Shown: positions 45,397 through 53,827, counted from the stretch's first letter. The stretch: DNA of 64,000 bases from Segetibacter koreensis DSM 18137 (GCF_000374045.1 NZ_KB893348.1:1-64000), one strand, 5' to 3'. The notes: generated by a model not told the origin, from the sequence alone. Numbers and translations are program-made.

Positions 45397-46011
45397 TTAA
45401 TTGAATAAATTATTTACAGGTTGTGCGAGACGAAAAACATTGATTGGTTTACAACTATCATATTGGTTACTTCTACGAAGCAGTACTAATTCATCAACTG
45501 TAAAAGTTTCATGAAAAGTTCTTTGTGAATATTCCATCATTGCTTTAAAATATACTTCTTCGGAAAGGCTTCGTGCAATACTTACATGTGGACTAGTTAC
45601 CAGCTTTACAGGAGGGCATGAACAGGAATGTACATAACTATTTACTGCCTTTAACTCCCTTGTAAGCTGTTTAAACATTTGTGGATTCTGTACCCTTATA
45701 TAGATGGTATGAGGAGGAAAGCCGCTGTAATTATTCAACATCACGTCAAATGCTGACTGCTGATTACAAATCCGTTGCAAGTACCGAATTATCGTCTCTT
45801 CCATAGCTTCCTTTGCCAAAAAACTTGATACGGTAATATGCAGCCGCGTCTTTATAGCTATTTTTTCATTAAATCGGCTATAAAAAGATTGCTTCTCTGC
45901 CATTACCCTATTGCACACATCTTCGTTTGGATGCGCAACCAATAAATATTCATAAAACTCGGGATGACTCCAGGCACCTGGTGAGGGTCGGTAAACTAAA
46001 CCTGCTTCCAT
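45397..46011 (-). CDS. 2H phosphoesterase (2'-5' RNA ligase-like)
   Basis: About 204 residues with both 2H motifs: RLHITVS (His58-Ile-Thr60) and SPHVSIA (His142-Val-Ser144). Family members open or form 2'-5' or cyclic phosphate bonds in RNA or nucleotides. I start at ATG 46011 because that aligns with the paralogue; the longest frame runs to 46200 but its extra 63 codons read as noise and cross the operator. It is the first gene of a run of five: 2H, 2H-like, radical SAM, umuD, umuC. A TTAGTA inverted repeat and a near-consensus promoter lie 24-52 bp upstream. Confidence 0.85.
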   Translation of the reverse strand: MEAGLVYRPSPGAWSHPEFYEYLLVAHPNEDVCNRVMAEKQSFYSRFNEKIAIKTRLHITVSSFLAKEAMEETIIRYLQRICNQQSAFDVMLNNYSGFPPHTIYIRVQNPQMFKQLTRELKAVNSYVHSCSCPPVKLVTSPHVSIARSLSEEVYFKAMMEYSQRTFHETFTVDELVLLRRSNQYDSCKPINVFRLAQPVNNLFN

Positions 46012-46034
46012 AAATTTTACTTTTGACAATAAAA

Positions 46035-46063
46035 TTAGTATTTTTTTACTAAAAGTATTAGTA
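46035..46063 (-). promoter_or_regulatory. TTAGTA inverted-repeat operator candidate
   Basis: TTAGTA (46035-46040), six T, TACTAA (46047-46052), then a third half-site TTAGTA (46058-46063). On the minus strand TACTTTTA at 46057-46050, a seven-of-eight match to the -7 consensus, overlaps the repeat, so a bound repressor would cover the promoter. It lies 24 bp before the first 2H gene. Confidence 0.5.
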
Positions 46064-46261
46064 TTTGTAAAATTTCCTTCTCCTTTTAAAGAAATTTTTG
46101 GCCCTTGATGTAGAAGCCTAAGGATGGTTATTGAGACAGATGAAAATATTGCGTTTTCAGGAATTATGAGGAGGGGTTTATAACTTCTTATGATAAACAC
46201 TACATTTTATCTAGCTAAGATTTGTGATATTTAATTCTGATAGAAATTATTTTATATCGTT

Positions 46262-46735
46262 TTACATTTTTTTTGTCATAATCACCATTCCCCTTAATTC
46301 TTCTTTCATTAAGACGTGTTTTAGTTCATAGATTCCACTAATTTCAAAACCCATTTTTTTATAAAAAGCAATAGGGCCTACACTGCTATCCATTGCTTTT
46401 AGCCAAATCAGGTCTTTGTTGCTTTCTTTTGCAATCGCAAAAGTCAATTGTATTAGCGTCTTTCCTATACCCTTCCCTTCGAAATTTTTCGCCAGGTAAA
46501 TCCGCTCGAGTTCGAGTGCATTTTTATTATTATCTAAAGGGGCATGTAGGTTTATCTTCAGAAAGCCTGCTACAAACTCGTTATAGAAAGCAAGATAAAA
46601 GGCTGAATTTGGATTGATTAATTCAGAAGTTAATCTTTCAATAGAAAAATATTTATCCGTGTACCACTTGCCCTGATCGTGCCACAAATGCAAATAGTGG
46701 TCACTGTATACTCCTAGTGCTGTCTCGCTTAGCAA
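46262..46735 (-). CDS. GNAT-family N-acetyltransferase
   Basis: 157 residues in the frame from the TTG at 46735. GNAT fold: the acetyl-CoA loop is LAKNFEGKGIGKTLIQLTFAI, preceded by LELERIY, and followed by LIWLKAMDSSVGPIAFYKKMGFEISG. The substrate is unknown. The TTG start removes the first strand of the fold. The frame stays open upstream and supplies it (ITINKLQAKDASL), but the codon where Met is expected is ATA at 46774-46772, and an in-frame TAG closes the frame further up. The gene is certain, the start is not. Confidence 0.85.
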   Translation of the reverse strand: MLSETALGVYSDHYLHLWHDQGKWYTDKYFSIERLTSELINPNSAFYLAFYNEFVAGFLKINLHAPLDNNKNALELERIYLAKNFEGKGIGKTLIQLTFAIAKESNKDLIWLKAMDSSVGPIAFYKKMGFEISGIYELKHVLMKEELRGMVIMTKKM

Positions 46736-46838
46736 CGAGGCATCTTTTGCTTGCAGTTTGTTAATTGTAATTATCCGTAAAATATTTTGTCTTCCCTACT
46801 ATCAATAACAGGAAGCTGAAAAAAGAGTATAAAATTAT

Positions 46839-47294
46839 TTAAAAGAATTTTCCGCTTTCTTCATTATTTAAAAGGGTGTTGGTAAGGGAGTTATCAAATA
46901 CATGATTCTTGTTGGCCAATACCTCTCTCAGCAAATCATGAATGGTAATTATTCCGACAAAATTACCTTTATCAAATGCTGCAAGGTAGCGCGCTCCCCG
47001 TTTGTTCATCTGGTACATACAATCTTCAACAGTATTGTTTAACGTAACTTCAGGAAGGTCAGTTGTCATAACATCGCGTACTATTGTTTCCCTGCTCGAA
47101 CGATTTTGCAGTACAAGTTTGCGAGTGTAATCCCGCTCACTAAAAATACCCGCAAATTTTCCGTTTTCAAAAACTATCAGGTAACTCAAATTTACTGATA
47201 TCAGTTTTTTCAAAGCCTCTATCACCAAAGCAGTTGGTTCAATTGTATTTGTTGGTTCGTCTTTTGTTCTTAATATATTTTCTACTGTATGCAT
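46839..47294 (-). CDS. CBS-domain protein
   Basis: About 151 residues made of two CBS domains (roughly 5-60 and 75-130), with FAGIFSERDYTRKLVL and FVGIITIHDLLREVL at the same place in each. Such pairs bind adenosine nucleotides and act as energy sensors; stand-alone pairs like this have no fixed partner. I use the ATG at 47294 rather than the TTG nine bases upstream. It diverges from rtcB across 95 bp that contain a 12-bp direct repeat. Confidence 0.88.
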   Translation of the reverse strand: MHTVENILRTKDEPTNTIEPTALVIEALKKLISVNLSYLIVFENGKFAGIFSERDYTRKLVLQNRSSRETIVRDVMTTDLPEVTLNNTVEDCMYQMNKRGARYLAAFDKGNFVGIITIHDLLREVLANKNHVFDNSLTNTLLNNEESGKFF

Positions 47295-47341
47295 GGCAAC
47301 CAATTTAATTATTAATCGAATATACTCGTACTTCCTTAAGT

Positions 47342-47370
47342 AAAGTAATTTTTACAAAAAAGTAATTTTT
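47342..47370. repeat. direct repeat in the rtcB/CBS divergent promoter region
   Basis: AAAGTAATTTTT occurs at 47342-47353 and 47359-47370, a 17-bp period, between the divergent CBS and rtcB genes and 20 bp before the rtcB ATG. It may be a regulator site; AT-rich composition weakens the case. Confidence 0.35.
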
Positions 47371-47389
47371 TTGAAAGTTAATAGAAATT

Positions 47390-48847
47390 ATGGCAAAATT
47401 AAAATTATCAGGAAAGGATTTAAGAGCGATAGGTTACCCCGAAAGCCCGGTAATAAGCCTGGCAATGGATATAATGGAGAAGAATTATAAACGCAACTCA
47501 AAGGAATATGCCTTAAATTTATTGAAAGCGGTGTTGGCAAGACCACGTGAATATGCAGAAGATGAAGTACTGGGGAAAATAGCCGTTGCACTTATAGAAC
47601 GCGAAGAAAAAGCCGCTGCCAAAGCAGCAACAGAGGTCAGTCTTAAACCAGAAGGAGTTGCTTATAATATTTTCGGAGGGGAATTTATTGAAGAAGGTGC
47701 TATTGCGCAAATGAATAATGCGGTTCGACTGCCCATATCTGTAGCAGGGGCACTAATGCCCGACGCACATCAAGGGTACGGTCTGCCAATTGGCGGAGTG
47801 CTTGCCACCGAAAATGCTGTTATTCCCTACGGTGTAGGGGTAGATATCGGCTGCCGAATGTGCTTATCTGTATTTGATATTGACCCGAAGGAACTGGAGT
47901 TTAGAGAGAGTTATTTTGAAAGAGAACTGAACGAAGAAACTTTGTTTGGAAGTGGCCGCGAATTTAAGCAACGTACTGATCACGACATCCTATATCGTAA
48001 AGAGTTTGGTGAAATACCAATACTGCGCGGGCTAAGAGACAGGGCAGCAAGCCAGCTGGGAACATCAGGTGGGGGGAACCACTTTGTAGAGTTTGGTATA
48101 GTTGACATTGCAGAAAAGGACATTGTTTTAGGTATTGAGCCTGGTAGCTATCTTGGGTTGCTATCCCATTCAGGCTCCAGGGCTATTGGGGCAAATGTTG
48201 CAAATCATTATACAAAACTTGCAAAGGAAAAAAGACGTCTGCCTGCGGATGCGGCAAACCTTGCATGGTTTACACTGGATGAAGAAGAAGGAATTGAATA
48301 TTTTATGTCAATGAGCCTGGCGGGCGATTATGCAAGTGCGTGCCATCATGTGATACACGATAAAATTGCTAAGCAGCTTGGACGGGAACCTATAAAAATG
48401 GTAGAAAATCATCACAATTTTGCATGGAAGGAAATGTATGAAGGCAAAGAGGTGATTGTACACCGGAAAGGGGCAACACCTGCGGGAAAAGGTGTGCTGG
48501 GCATTATTCCGGGAAGCATGACAACTCCAGGATTTATTGTAAAAGGCAAAGGTGAATCTGCATCTATCAATTCTGCCTCTCATGGCGCTGGCCGCAAGAT
48601 GAGCCGTACTGCTGCATTAAACAGTTTTACCGCAAAACAATTAAAAGAAGAACTGGAGAAACAAGGGGTGAAATTAATTGGTGGAGGTTTAGATGAAGCG
48701 CCTTTTGCCTATAAAGATATTCGTACTGTAATGGATGCACAAAAACAATTGGTTGATACGATTGGAACGTTTACCCCCAAAATTGTTAAGATGGATGATA
48801 CACCACCAAGGCAGAGGAAGAAAGTGAAAGAAGTGATGGGAGAATAA
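47390..48847 (+). CDS. rtcB: RtcB-family RNA ligase
   Basis: 485 residues. RtcB joins RNA ends carrying 2',3'-cyclic or 3'-phosphate to 5'-OH ends using GTP and Mn2+. Conserved parts: MPDAHQGYGLPIGGV, VDIGCRMCL with the metal Cys, GTSGGGNHFVE, SHSGSRAIG, VENHHNFAW, and SHGAGRKMSR with the guanylated His. All known catalytic residues appear present. It is RNA repair machinery, and two 2H RNA-phosphoesterase-like genes lie 1.4-2.6 kb away. No RtcA or archease gene is adjacent. ATG start; a hairpin terminator lies 145 bp beyond its stop. Confidence 0.95.
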   Translation: MAKLKLSGKDLRAIGYPESPVISLAMDIMEKNYKRNSKEYALNLLKAVLARPREYAEDEVLGKIAVALIEREEKAAAKAATEVSLKPEGVAYNIFGGEFIEEGAIAQMNNAVRLPISVAGALMPDAHQGYGLPIGGVLATENAVIPYGVGVDIGCRMCLSVFDIDPKELEFRESYFERELNEETLFGSGREFKQRTDHDILYRKEFGEIPILRGLRDRAASQLGTSGGGNHFVEFGIVDIAEKDIVLGIEPGSYLGLLSHSGSRAIGANVANHYTKLAKEKRRLPADAANLAWFTLDEEEGIEYFMSMSLAGDYASACHHVIHDKIAKQLGREPIKMVENHHNFAWKEMYEGKEVIVHRKGATPAGKGVLGIIPGSMTTPGFIVKGKGESASINSASHGAGRKMSRTAALNSFTAKQLKEELEKQGVKLIGGGLDEAPFAYKDIRTVMDAQKQLVDTIGTFTPKIVKMDDTPPRQRKKVKEVMGE

Positions 48848-49355
48848 CGGCGAAATAAAATATCTGAAGTAACAAACAGGAAATGAATAATTGCCTTTAC
48901 AATATTTTTAGCATTTAATTTGAATAATAAATACTCATCAAATAAGATTTTTAATAGAACTTGTGTCAAGAAAAATTGCTTATTTTCAGTGAAAGGCTTG
49001 CTGCTGACGTAGCAGGTCTTTTATGTTTTTGCCGTTTTGTTTGTTCTACATTTTATTTTTCGTTCGTTTCTACAATTCATATTGCCTAAGCTCTTCAAAA
49101 TGCATATAGTATTTATTTCTTTTGTTGATTATTCTTCTTTCCATAGTTTTATCCATTAGCTTACATCTTCTGGTTAGCGTGGGCTTCCCAAAAAGCCGCA
49201 TTTTATCCAATAGTACAAGAGTGCGACGCAAGAAAAGCCAATATATTTTCAAATGCTCGTCCCGAAAAATTCCTTCAAAAAATCAAAGCCACATCAATTA
49301 TTATTGGTTCGCACAATTTTTCTACTTTTACCGCCCGGCAAATTTTTTTAAAACT
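48848..49355. other. 508-bp gap between rtcB and the kinase-RapZ gene
   Basis: It holds the hairpin at 48992-49021. The frame of the next gene stays open upstream to 49122, but those 78 codons read as noise with poor composition, so I treat them as non-coding. TACTTTTA at 49324-49331, with TTG 16 bp before it, is a seven-of-eight promoter match for the kinase gene. Confidence 0.5.
48992..49021 (+). terminator. probable terminator after rtcB
   Basis: A 13-bp stem with three G-U pairs (AAAGGCTTGCTGC with GTAGCAGGTCTTT), TGAC loop, followed by TTATGTTTTTG. It is 145 bp past the rtcB stop. The T run is interrupted, so strength is uncertain. Confidence 0.5.
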
Positions 49356-50852
49356 ATGGAAGAAATTGTAGCAGAAGTAAAGGCTTTGTTTTTTGCATTT
49401 AAACAGGCAAATGAGGATAGAATTGAAAAGCTTCCACAATCGGGCAGTGACAGAATTTACTTTAGAATTTATGCCGGTGATGAAACGTATATTGCCACGT
49501 TTAACCTGAATATAAAGGAAAACGTGACATTTATTTATTTTTCGCATCACTTTACAAATAAACGATTGCCAATGCCACAGATTTTTGCCGTAAATGAAGA
49601 AAAAACAATTTATCTACAGGAAGACCTTGGAACAGAATGTCTGTTGGATAAACTTGAGAGACACGGGCATAATGATTATACCTATAATTTGTACCGGCAG
49701 ACCTTGCGCGAGTTAGCGAAACTGCAAATAACCGGCGATAAAGAACTGGATTACAACCAGTGCCTTACTGCGAAGGAGTTTGGTAAGCAGGCAATTTTGA
49801 GCGATCTTTTATATTTTAAATATTATTTTCTAGATACGCTTAAAACCCCCTACGATAAGCAGGCGATGCTTGATGATTTTGAAGCGTTAAGTAACTATTT
49901 AAATAATAGTAATTATAAATATTTTTTGTTTAGAGACTTTCAAAGCAGAAATGTAATCGTTAGCGACGATAAGGTTCATTTTATAGATTACCAGGGGGGT
50001 ATGAAGGGAGCTTTGCAATATGACGTGGCGTCTTTGCTTTGGCAAGCCAAGGCGAACCTTAGTGAAGATTGGAAAGATAAATTGCTCGATAATTATATAG
50101 ATGAAGTTGAGTTGTTGTTGAATGAAAAGATTGACAGGGAAATGTTTTTGAGCCAATATAATGGCTATGTGTTGATTCGTTTACTGCAGGTATTGGGCGC
50201 CTACGGCTTTAGGGGTTTGTTTGAACGCAAGGCCCATTTTTTAACAAGCATTCCTTTGGCTTTGCGTAATCTTAAGTTTTTTATAGAACAGAAAAAGATA
50301 GACGTAGTTACTCCCGAGTTTGACCGGATGTTGAAGTTTGTTGCAAATGACGAAATGATCTCCCGATTTGAAAATGTAAGAGCTACTGAAAGTACACCAC
50401 TGGTTGTAAAAATCTCCAGCTTCTCTTATAAAAAAAAGTTACCGGTTGATGATACAGAGAATGGTGGTGGGTTTGTATTTGATATGCGTGGAATTTTAAA
50501 CCCTGGGAGGTTTGAAGAGTATAAATGTCTTACTGGCCGTGATAAGGAAGTAAAAGATTTTTTGGAGCAACGAACAAAAATCGCTGACTTTATGAACAGC
50601 GTTTTTGATATTGTGGATATTGCTGTTGAAGATTATATAAAAAGAGGTTTTTCTAGTTTAATGGTAAGTTTTGGCTGCACAGGTGGCCAGCACAGAAGTG
50701 TTTATGCTGCTGACGCTATGGCAAGGCATTTGAAGAATAAGTTCGGAGTAAAGGTTCAATTATGTCATCTGGTGCAGGATGAAAAAAATTGGTGTAACAC
50801 TCCCACTGCAGTTAAAGAAACAACTGCTATGAAAAATTCAACTCCGGTTTAA
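49356..50852 (+). CDS. AmgK-like sugar kinase fused to a RapZ C-terminal domain
   Basis: About 498 residues. The N-terminal 310 are an aminoglycoside-phosphotransferase-type kinase: catalytic loop FRDFQSRN (Asp194, Asn199) and metal Asp211 in FIDYQGGMKG, followed by QYDVASLLW. The pattern matches AmgK, which phosphorylates MurNAc and GlcNAc at C1 in cell-wall recycling. Residues about 348-475 are a RapZ C-terminal domain: FVFDMRGILNPG and CTGGQHRSVY at 441-450. In E. coli RapZ this domain binds glucosamine-6-phosphate; its Lys is Gln here and the NPH His is Gly. The MurU-like gene starts 10 bp after its stop. The ATG at 49356 (MEEIVAEVKALF) is chosen over an upstream start at 49122. Confidence 0.87.
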   Translation: MEEIVAEVKALFFAFKQANEDRIEKLPQSGSDRIYFRIYAGDETYIATFNLNIKENVTFIYFSHHFTNKRLPMPQIFAVNEEKTIYLQEDLGTECLLDKLERHGHNDYTYNLYRQTLRELAKLQITGDKELDYNQCLTAKEFGKQAILSDLLYFKYYFLDTLKTPYDKQAMLDDFEALSNYLNNSNYKYFLFRDFQSRNVIVSDDKVHFIDYQGGMKGALQYDVASLLWQAKANLSEDWKDKLLDNYIDEVELLLNEKIDREMFLSQYNGYVLIRLLQVLGAYGFRGLFERKAHFLTSIPLALRNLKFFIEQKKIDVVTPEFDRMLKFVANDEMISRFENVRATESTPLVVKISSFSYKKKLPVDDTENGGGFVFDMRGILNPGRFEEYKCLTGRDKEVKDFLEQRTKIADFMNSVFDIVDIAVEDYIKRGFSSLMVSFGCTGGQHRSVYAADAMARHLKNKFGVKVQLCHLVQDEKNWCNTPTAVKETTAMKNSTPV

Positions 50853-50862
50853 GCTGTTAAAG

Positions 50863-51669
50863 ATGAACGATATTAATTTGCAGGAACAGGCTACTTCCGT
50901 TAAAAAGAAAAAAAGTGTGGCTAAAGGAATGATTTTGGCAGCTGGCCTCGGTAGTCGGTTGAAACCATGGACAGATACTCATCCTAAAGCTTTGGCAGTT
51001 GTAAAAGGCAAGAGTCTTTTACAACGAAACATCGAATACCTGCAACAATATGGCATAAAGGAAGTGATCGTAAATGTTCATCATTTTGCTGACCAGGTAA
51101 TTGAAGCGATTGAAAAAAATAAGGGATGGGGAAGCCAGGTAACTATAAGCGATGAAAGAGAAGTGTTGCTCGAAACGGGTGGAGGTCTTTTAAAAGCCAA
51201 ACCACTATTCTCTGATTGTAATCCAATAGTCTTGCTCAATGTTGATGTACTTACGGATTTAAACTTAGATGCGATGATTGGCTACCATCAGGAAAAAAAG
51301 CCGTTGGCAACATTAGCTACAACAAACCGGGAAACTTCAAGATATTTTTTATTTGATGAAGGAAATAATTTATGTGGATGGCGAAATGTGAAGACAGGTG
51401 AAGAGAGACCAAAACCAGAATCGGTTAAAAGAGAAGAAGAAAGCTCAGCCATACCTGTAAGTAAAATGCAGAAAGCTTTTAGCGGAATACATATAGTTGA
51501 GGCAAGAATATTTTCTCTGATAAAACAACATGGAAGATTTTCGATAGTAGATGCTTATTTAGATTTGATGCAGGAACACACTATTAAATCTTTTGACCAT
51601 TCCGAAACAAGATTTATAGATGTAGGTAAGCCTGAAAGCATTGAGAAGGCAGAAGTGATGTTTGGGTAA
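50863..51669 (+). CDS. MurU-like sugar-1-phosphate nucleotidyltransferase
   Basis: 268 residues. The nucleotide-binding start AAGLGSRLKPWTDTHPKAL fits the GxGxRxxPxTxxxPK motif of NDP-sugar pyrophosphorylases. SDEREVLLETGGGLLKAKPLF and LLNVDVLTDLNL match MurU, which turns MurNAc-1-phosphate into UDP-MurNAc. RFIDVGKPESIEKAE closes the fold. The first 20 residues are a Lys-rich extension before the catalytic domain. It should take the kinase product from the gene just upstream. A strong terminator follows at 51714-51747. Confidence 0.88.
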   Translation: MNDINLQEQATSVKKKKSVAKGMILAAGLGSRLKPWTDTHPKALAVVKGKSLLQRNIEYLQQYGIKEVIVNVHHFADQVIEAIEKNKGWGSQVTISDEREVLLETGGGLLKAKPLFSDCNPIVLLNVDVLTDLNLDAMIGYHQEKKPLATLATTNRETSRYFLFDEGNNLCGWRNVKTGEERPKPESVKREEESSAIPVSKMQKAFSGIHIVEARIFSLIKQHGRFSIVDAYLDLMQEHTIKSFDHSETRFIDVGKPESIEKAEVMFG

Positions 51670-51713
51670 TATTTAAAATTTTCAAGATTTTACATCTTTT
51701 ATTTCTGCTAAAT

Positions 51714-51747
51714 AAAATAGCCACCCAAAAAACGAGGTGGCTATTTT
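51714..51747. terminator. bidirectional terminator between the MurU-like gene and korB
   Basis: Perfect 12-bp stem, AAAATAGCCACC with GGTGGCTATTTT, around a 10-base loop, between two converging genes. Confidence 0.85.
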
Positions 51748-51764
51748 AAAAGGTAATCACCTTT

Positions 51765-52805
51765 TTATCCTGCTATATCCCACACTTCTTTTCCGCGTAA
51801 TAGCTTGTCTAAATCACCAAAACCTTTTGTAGCAATTGTTTCTTCAATCTGCATTTGCATCACATCTTCATAGCAAGCACGTTCCGTTTCATAAAATACT
51901 CCAAAAGGTCTTGGAAAATGCGCGCCCTGCTGTGGATCGTCAAACATTCTTGTTAATATCTGCGCTTTATAAAAATCACTTTCATCGTGTATCCAAAGAT
52001 CATCATATCCTATTCCATCACCCAACTGTACTACCACCGGTCTAAGTCCTTCCAGCTTAATGCCTTTGTCCTGGCCAGCACCAAAAATCAGAGGCTTGCG
52101 GTGCTCAAGAAATAAACCTTCTTCGGCTTTAGATGATTTTTCGGTAAAAATCTCAAAAGCGCCATCATTAAATATATTGCAGTTCTGGTAAATTTCAAGA
52201 AAAGAAGCACCTTTATGCTTATAACTTCTTGTAAGCATTGCCTGTAGGTGCTTAGGATCTCTGTCCATACTGCGGGCTATAAAGGTTGCGTCTGCACCTA
52301 AAGCAAGCGCCAGCGGATTAAAAGGATGATCAATACTGCCGAAAGGAGTACTTTTCGTCACCTTTTGTTTCTCACTGGTGGGTGAATACTGGCCTTTTGT
52401 TAAACCATAAATCTGGTTATTAAACATAAGAAGGTTTACATCAAAATTTCTTCGTAAAAGATGTATTGTGTGATTACCTCCAATGCTCAGACTGTCACCG
52501 TCACCGCTTACGATCCACACACTCAATTCAGGTCGGCTAGCTTTTAAACCACTTGCAATAGCTGTTGCCCTGCCGTGAATGCTGTGCATACCGTACGTGT
52601 TCATATAATAAGGAAAACGACTGCTACAGCCAATACCGCTGATGATTACAATGTTTTCTTTAGGTACTCCAATGCCCGGCATAATCTTCTGCACTTGTGC
52701 TAAAATTGAGTAATCCCCACAACCGGGGCACCATCTAACCTCCTGGTCTGTTGCAAAGTCTTTGGCTGTTAATGTAACCGGTTTCGTTTCTGTTATAGTT
52801 GACAT
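51765..52805 (-). CDS. korB: 2-oxoacid:ferredoxin oxidoreductase beta subunit
   Basis: 346 residues. Thiamine-pyrophosphate subunit of a 2-oxoglutarate (or related 2-oxoacid) ferredoxin oxidoreductase. WCPGCGDYSIL at the start, SGIGCSSRFPYYM, HSIHGRATAIASGLK, and the TPP-binding VSGDGDSLSIGGNH followed by NNQIYGLTKGQYSPTS are characteristic. The long C-terminal part with FYKAQILTRMFDDP is typical of the Bacteroidota KorB. The alpha subunit gene, usually adjacent, is missing on both sides, so it must lie elsewhere. ATG start. The terminator at 51714-51747 follows. Confidence 0.94.
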   Translation of the reverse strand: MSTITETKPVTLTAKDFATDQEVRWCPGCGDYSILAQVQKIMPGIGVPKENIVIISGIGCSSRFPYYMNTYGMHSIHGRATAIASGLKASRPELSVWIVSGDGDSLSIGGNHTIHLLRRNFDVNLLMFNNQIYGLTKGQYSPTSEKQKVTKSTPFGSIDHPFNPLALALGADATFIARSMDRDPKHLQAMLTRSYKHKGASFLEIYQNCNIFNDGAFEIFTEKSSKAEEGLFLEHRKPLIFGAGQDKGIKLEGLRPVVVQLGDGIGYDDLWIHDESDFYKAQILTRMFDDPQQGAHFPRPFGVFYETERACYEDVMQMQIEETIATKGFGDLDKLLRGKEVWDIAG

Positions 52806-52939
52806 GTATATCCTTTCAAAATTGAAGATGCAAATTTCGCTAAAAGAAGGGTAATAACTTGCTCTTTTGCAATTTTTTAGCTAATAAATATATTATTAGA
52901 CAATAATGTGACAAAGCAAAAAAAGCTGCCGACTTATTA

Positions 52940-53827
52940 TTAATCGATCTTATAATTACCAATTTTCCACTCATTTCCTGAAATCTTTTTAAATACCCTT
53001 GTCAGAACCGAGGCTTTTTGAAACTTTAGTTTTGCTTCAACTATTTGTTCTGGTAATATTTGTTCACTTCGATTAATAAGCGTATTTACATCAGCAGAGC
53101 TATTATTGGCAAAGAAATCAGCCAGTAATAATCTAAATTCTTTCAGGTTCCAATAATGAAAAATGTAAGGGGCCGCAGCCGTTATTTTTACAGCCGCCTT
53201 TTGGAATGTATAGCAAAAAGCAAATTGCTCCACCGTATGTCTGGGAAAAAGAGGATATAACTTGTCTGTTATTTCCAGTACGATATCCAGCAGAGGCAGG
53301 TGAGACTCATCAAGACCTATAACACCGGCATTCCACATTGTTATTTGTATTGGATCCGGTTCGGTTAAGAATGGTATTTTTTTCTGCGAAAGAAATTTTT
53401 TCCATTTTTTTATATGCAGATTTCCGGGTTTCGCAATTGTACCTTCATTGCAATGAAAAAAAACCTGCGATGGAGAGACGGATTCAATTAAAGGAGTTAG
53501 GATTCTCTTACAGTAAGTGTCGGTGTCCATATAAACTCCTTTACCTCCATACTTTTGGAAGGCATCTTTTATTATTTCGATTTTTACCCGGTGCACAAAC
53601 TCTATTTTACCTCGCCACAAAGCAATTTTGGAGTCATCGATTTTTTCAATGATAATTGGGAGGACTGGCTTAAAAACGTCAAAAGCAGAAGGTATGTCAG
53701 TATAAATAATAACGCCGGGGATAACTGGAGAATTTTTATAAATGCTTTTTAATCTTATCAAAGCATATTTACATTCTTGTATAATATCTATATTTCCATA
53801 AGCCTGGAAAATGAGGTATTGATGCAT
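52940..53827 (-). CDS. putative glycosyltransferase with DxD motif
   Basis: 295 residues, soluble. GKGVYMDTDTYCKRIL has the form of the DxD donor/metal site of GT-A enzymes of the GT8/GT32 type, and MWNAGVIGLDESHLPLLDIVL resembles the following acceptor loop. The start HQYLIFQAYGNIDIIQECKYALIRL resembles Bacteroidota proteins annotated only as hypothetical. I infer a glycosyltransferase from this and from the two GT2 genes next to it on the other strand. ATG start; 112 bp beyond its stop is the korB ATG. Confidence 0.7.
   Translation of the reverse strand: MHQYLIFQAYGNIDIIQECKYALIRLKSIYKNSPVIPGVIIYTDIPSAFDVFKPVLPIIIEKIDDSKIALWRGKIEFVHRVKIEIIKDAFQKYGGKGVYMDTDTYCKRILTPLIESVSPSQVFFHCNEGTIAKPGNLHIKKWKKFLSQKKIPFLTEPDPIQITMWNAGVIGLDESHLPLLDIVLEITDKLYPLFPRHTVEQFAFCYTFQKAAVKITAAAPYIFHYWNLKEFRLLLADFFANNSSADVNTLINRSEQILPEQIVEAKLKFQKASVLTRVFKKISGNEWKIGNYKID

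Noticed and set aside
46012-46200. 63-codon extension of the first 2H protein
   Set aside because: It has no counterpart in the paralogue and crosses the operator candidate.
49122-49355. N-terminal extension of the kinase-RapZ protein
   Set aside because: The 78 codons have no family match and odd composition; a good ATG and near-consensus promoter sit at 49356 and 49324.
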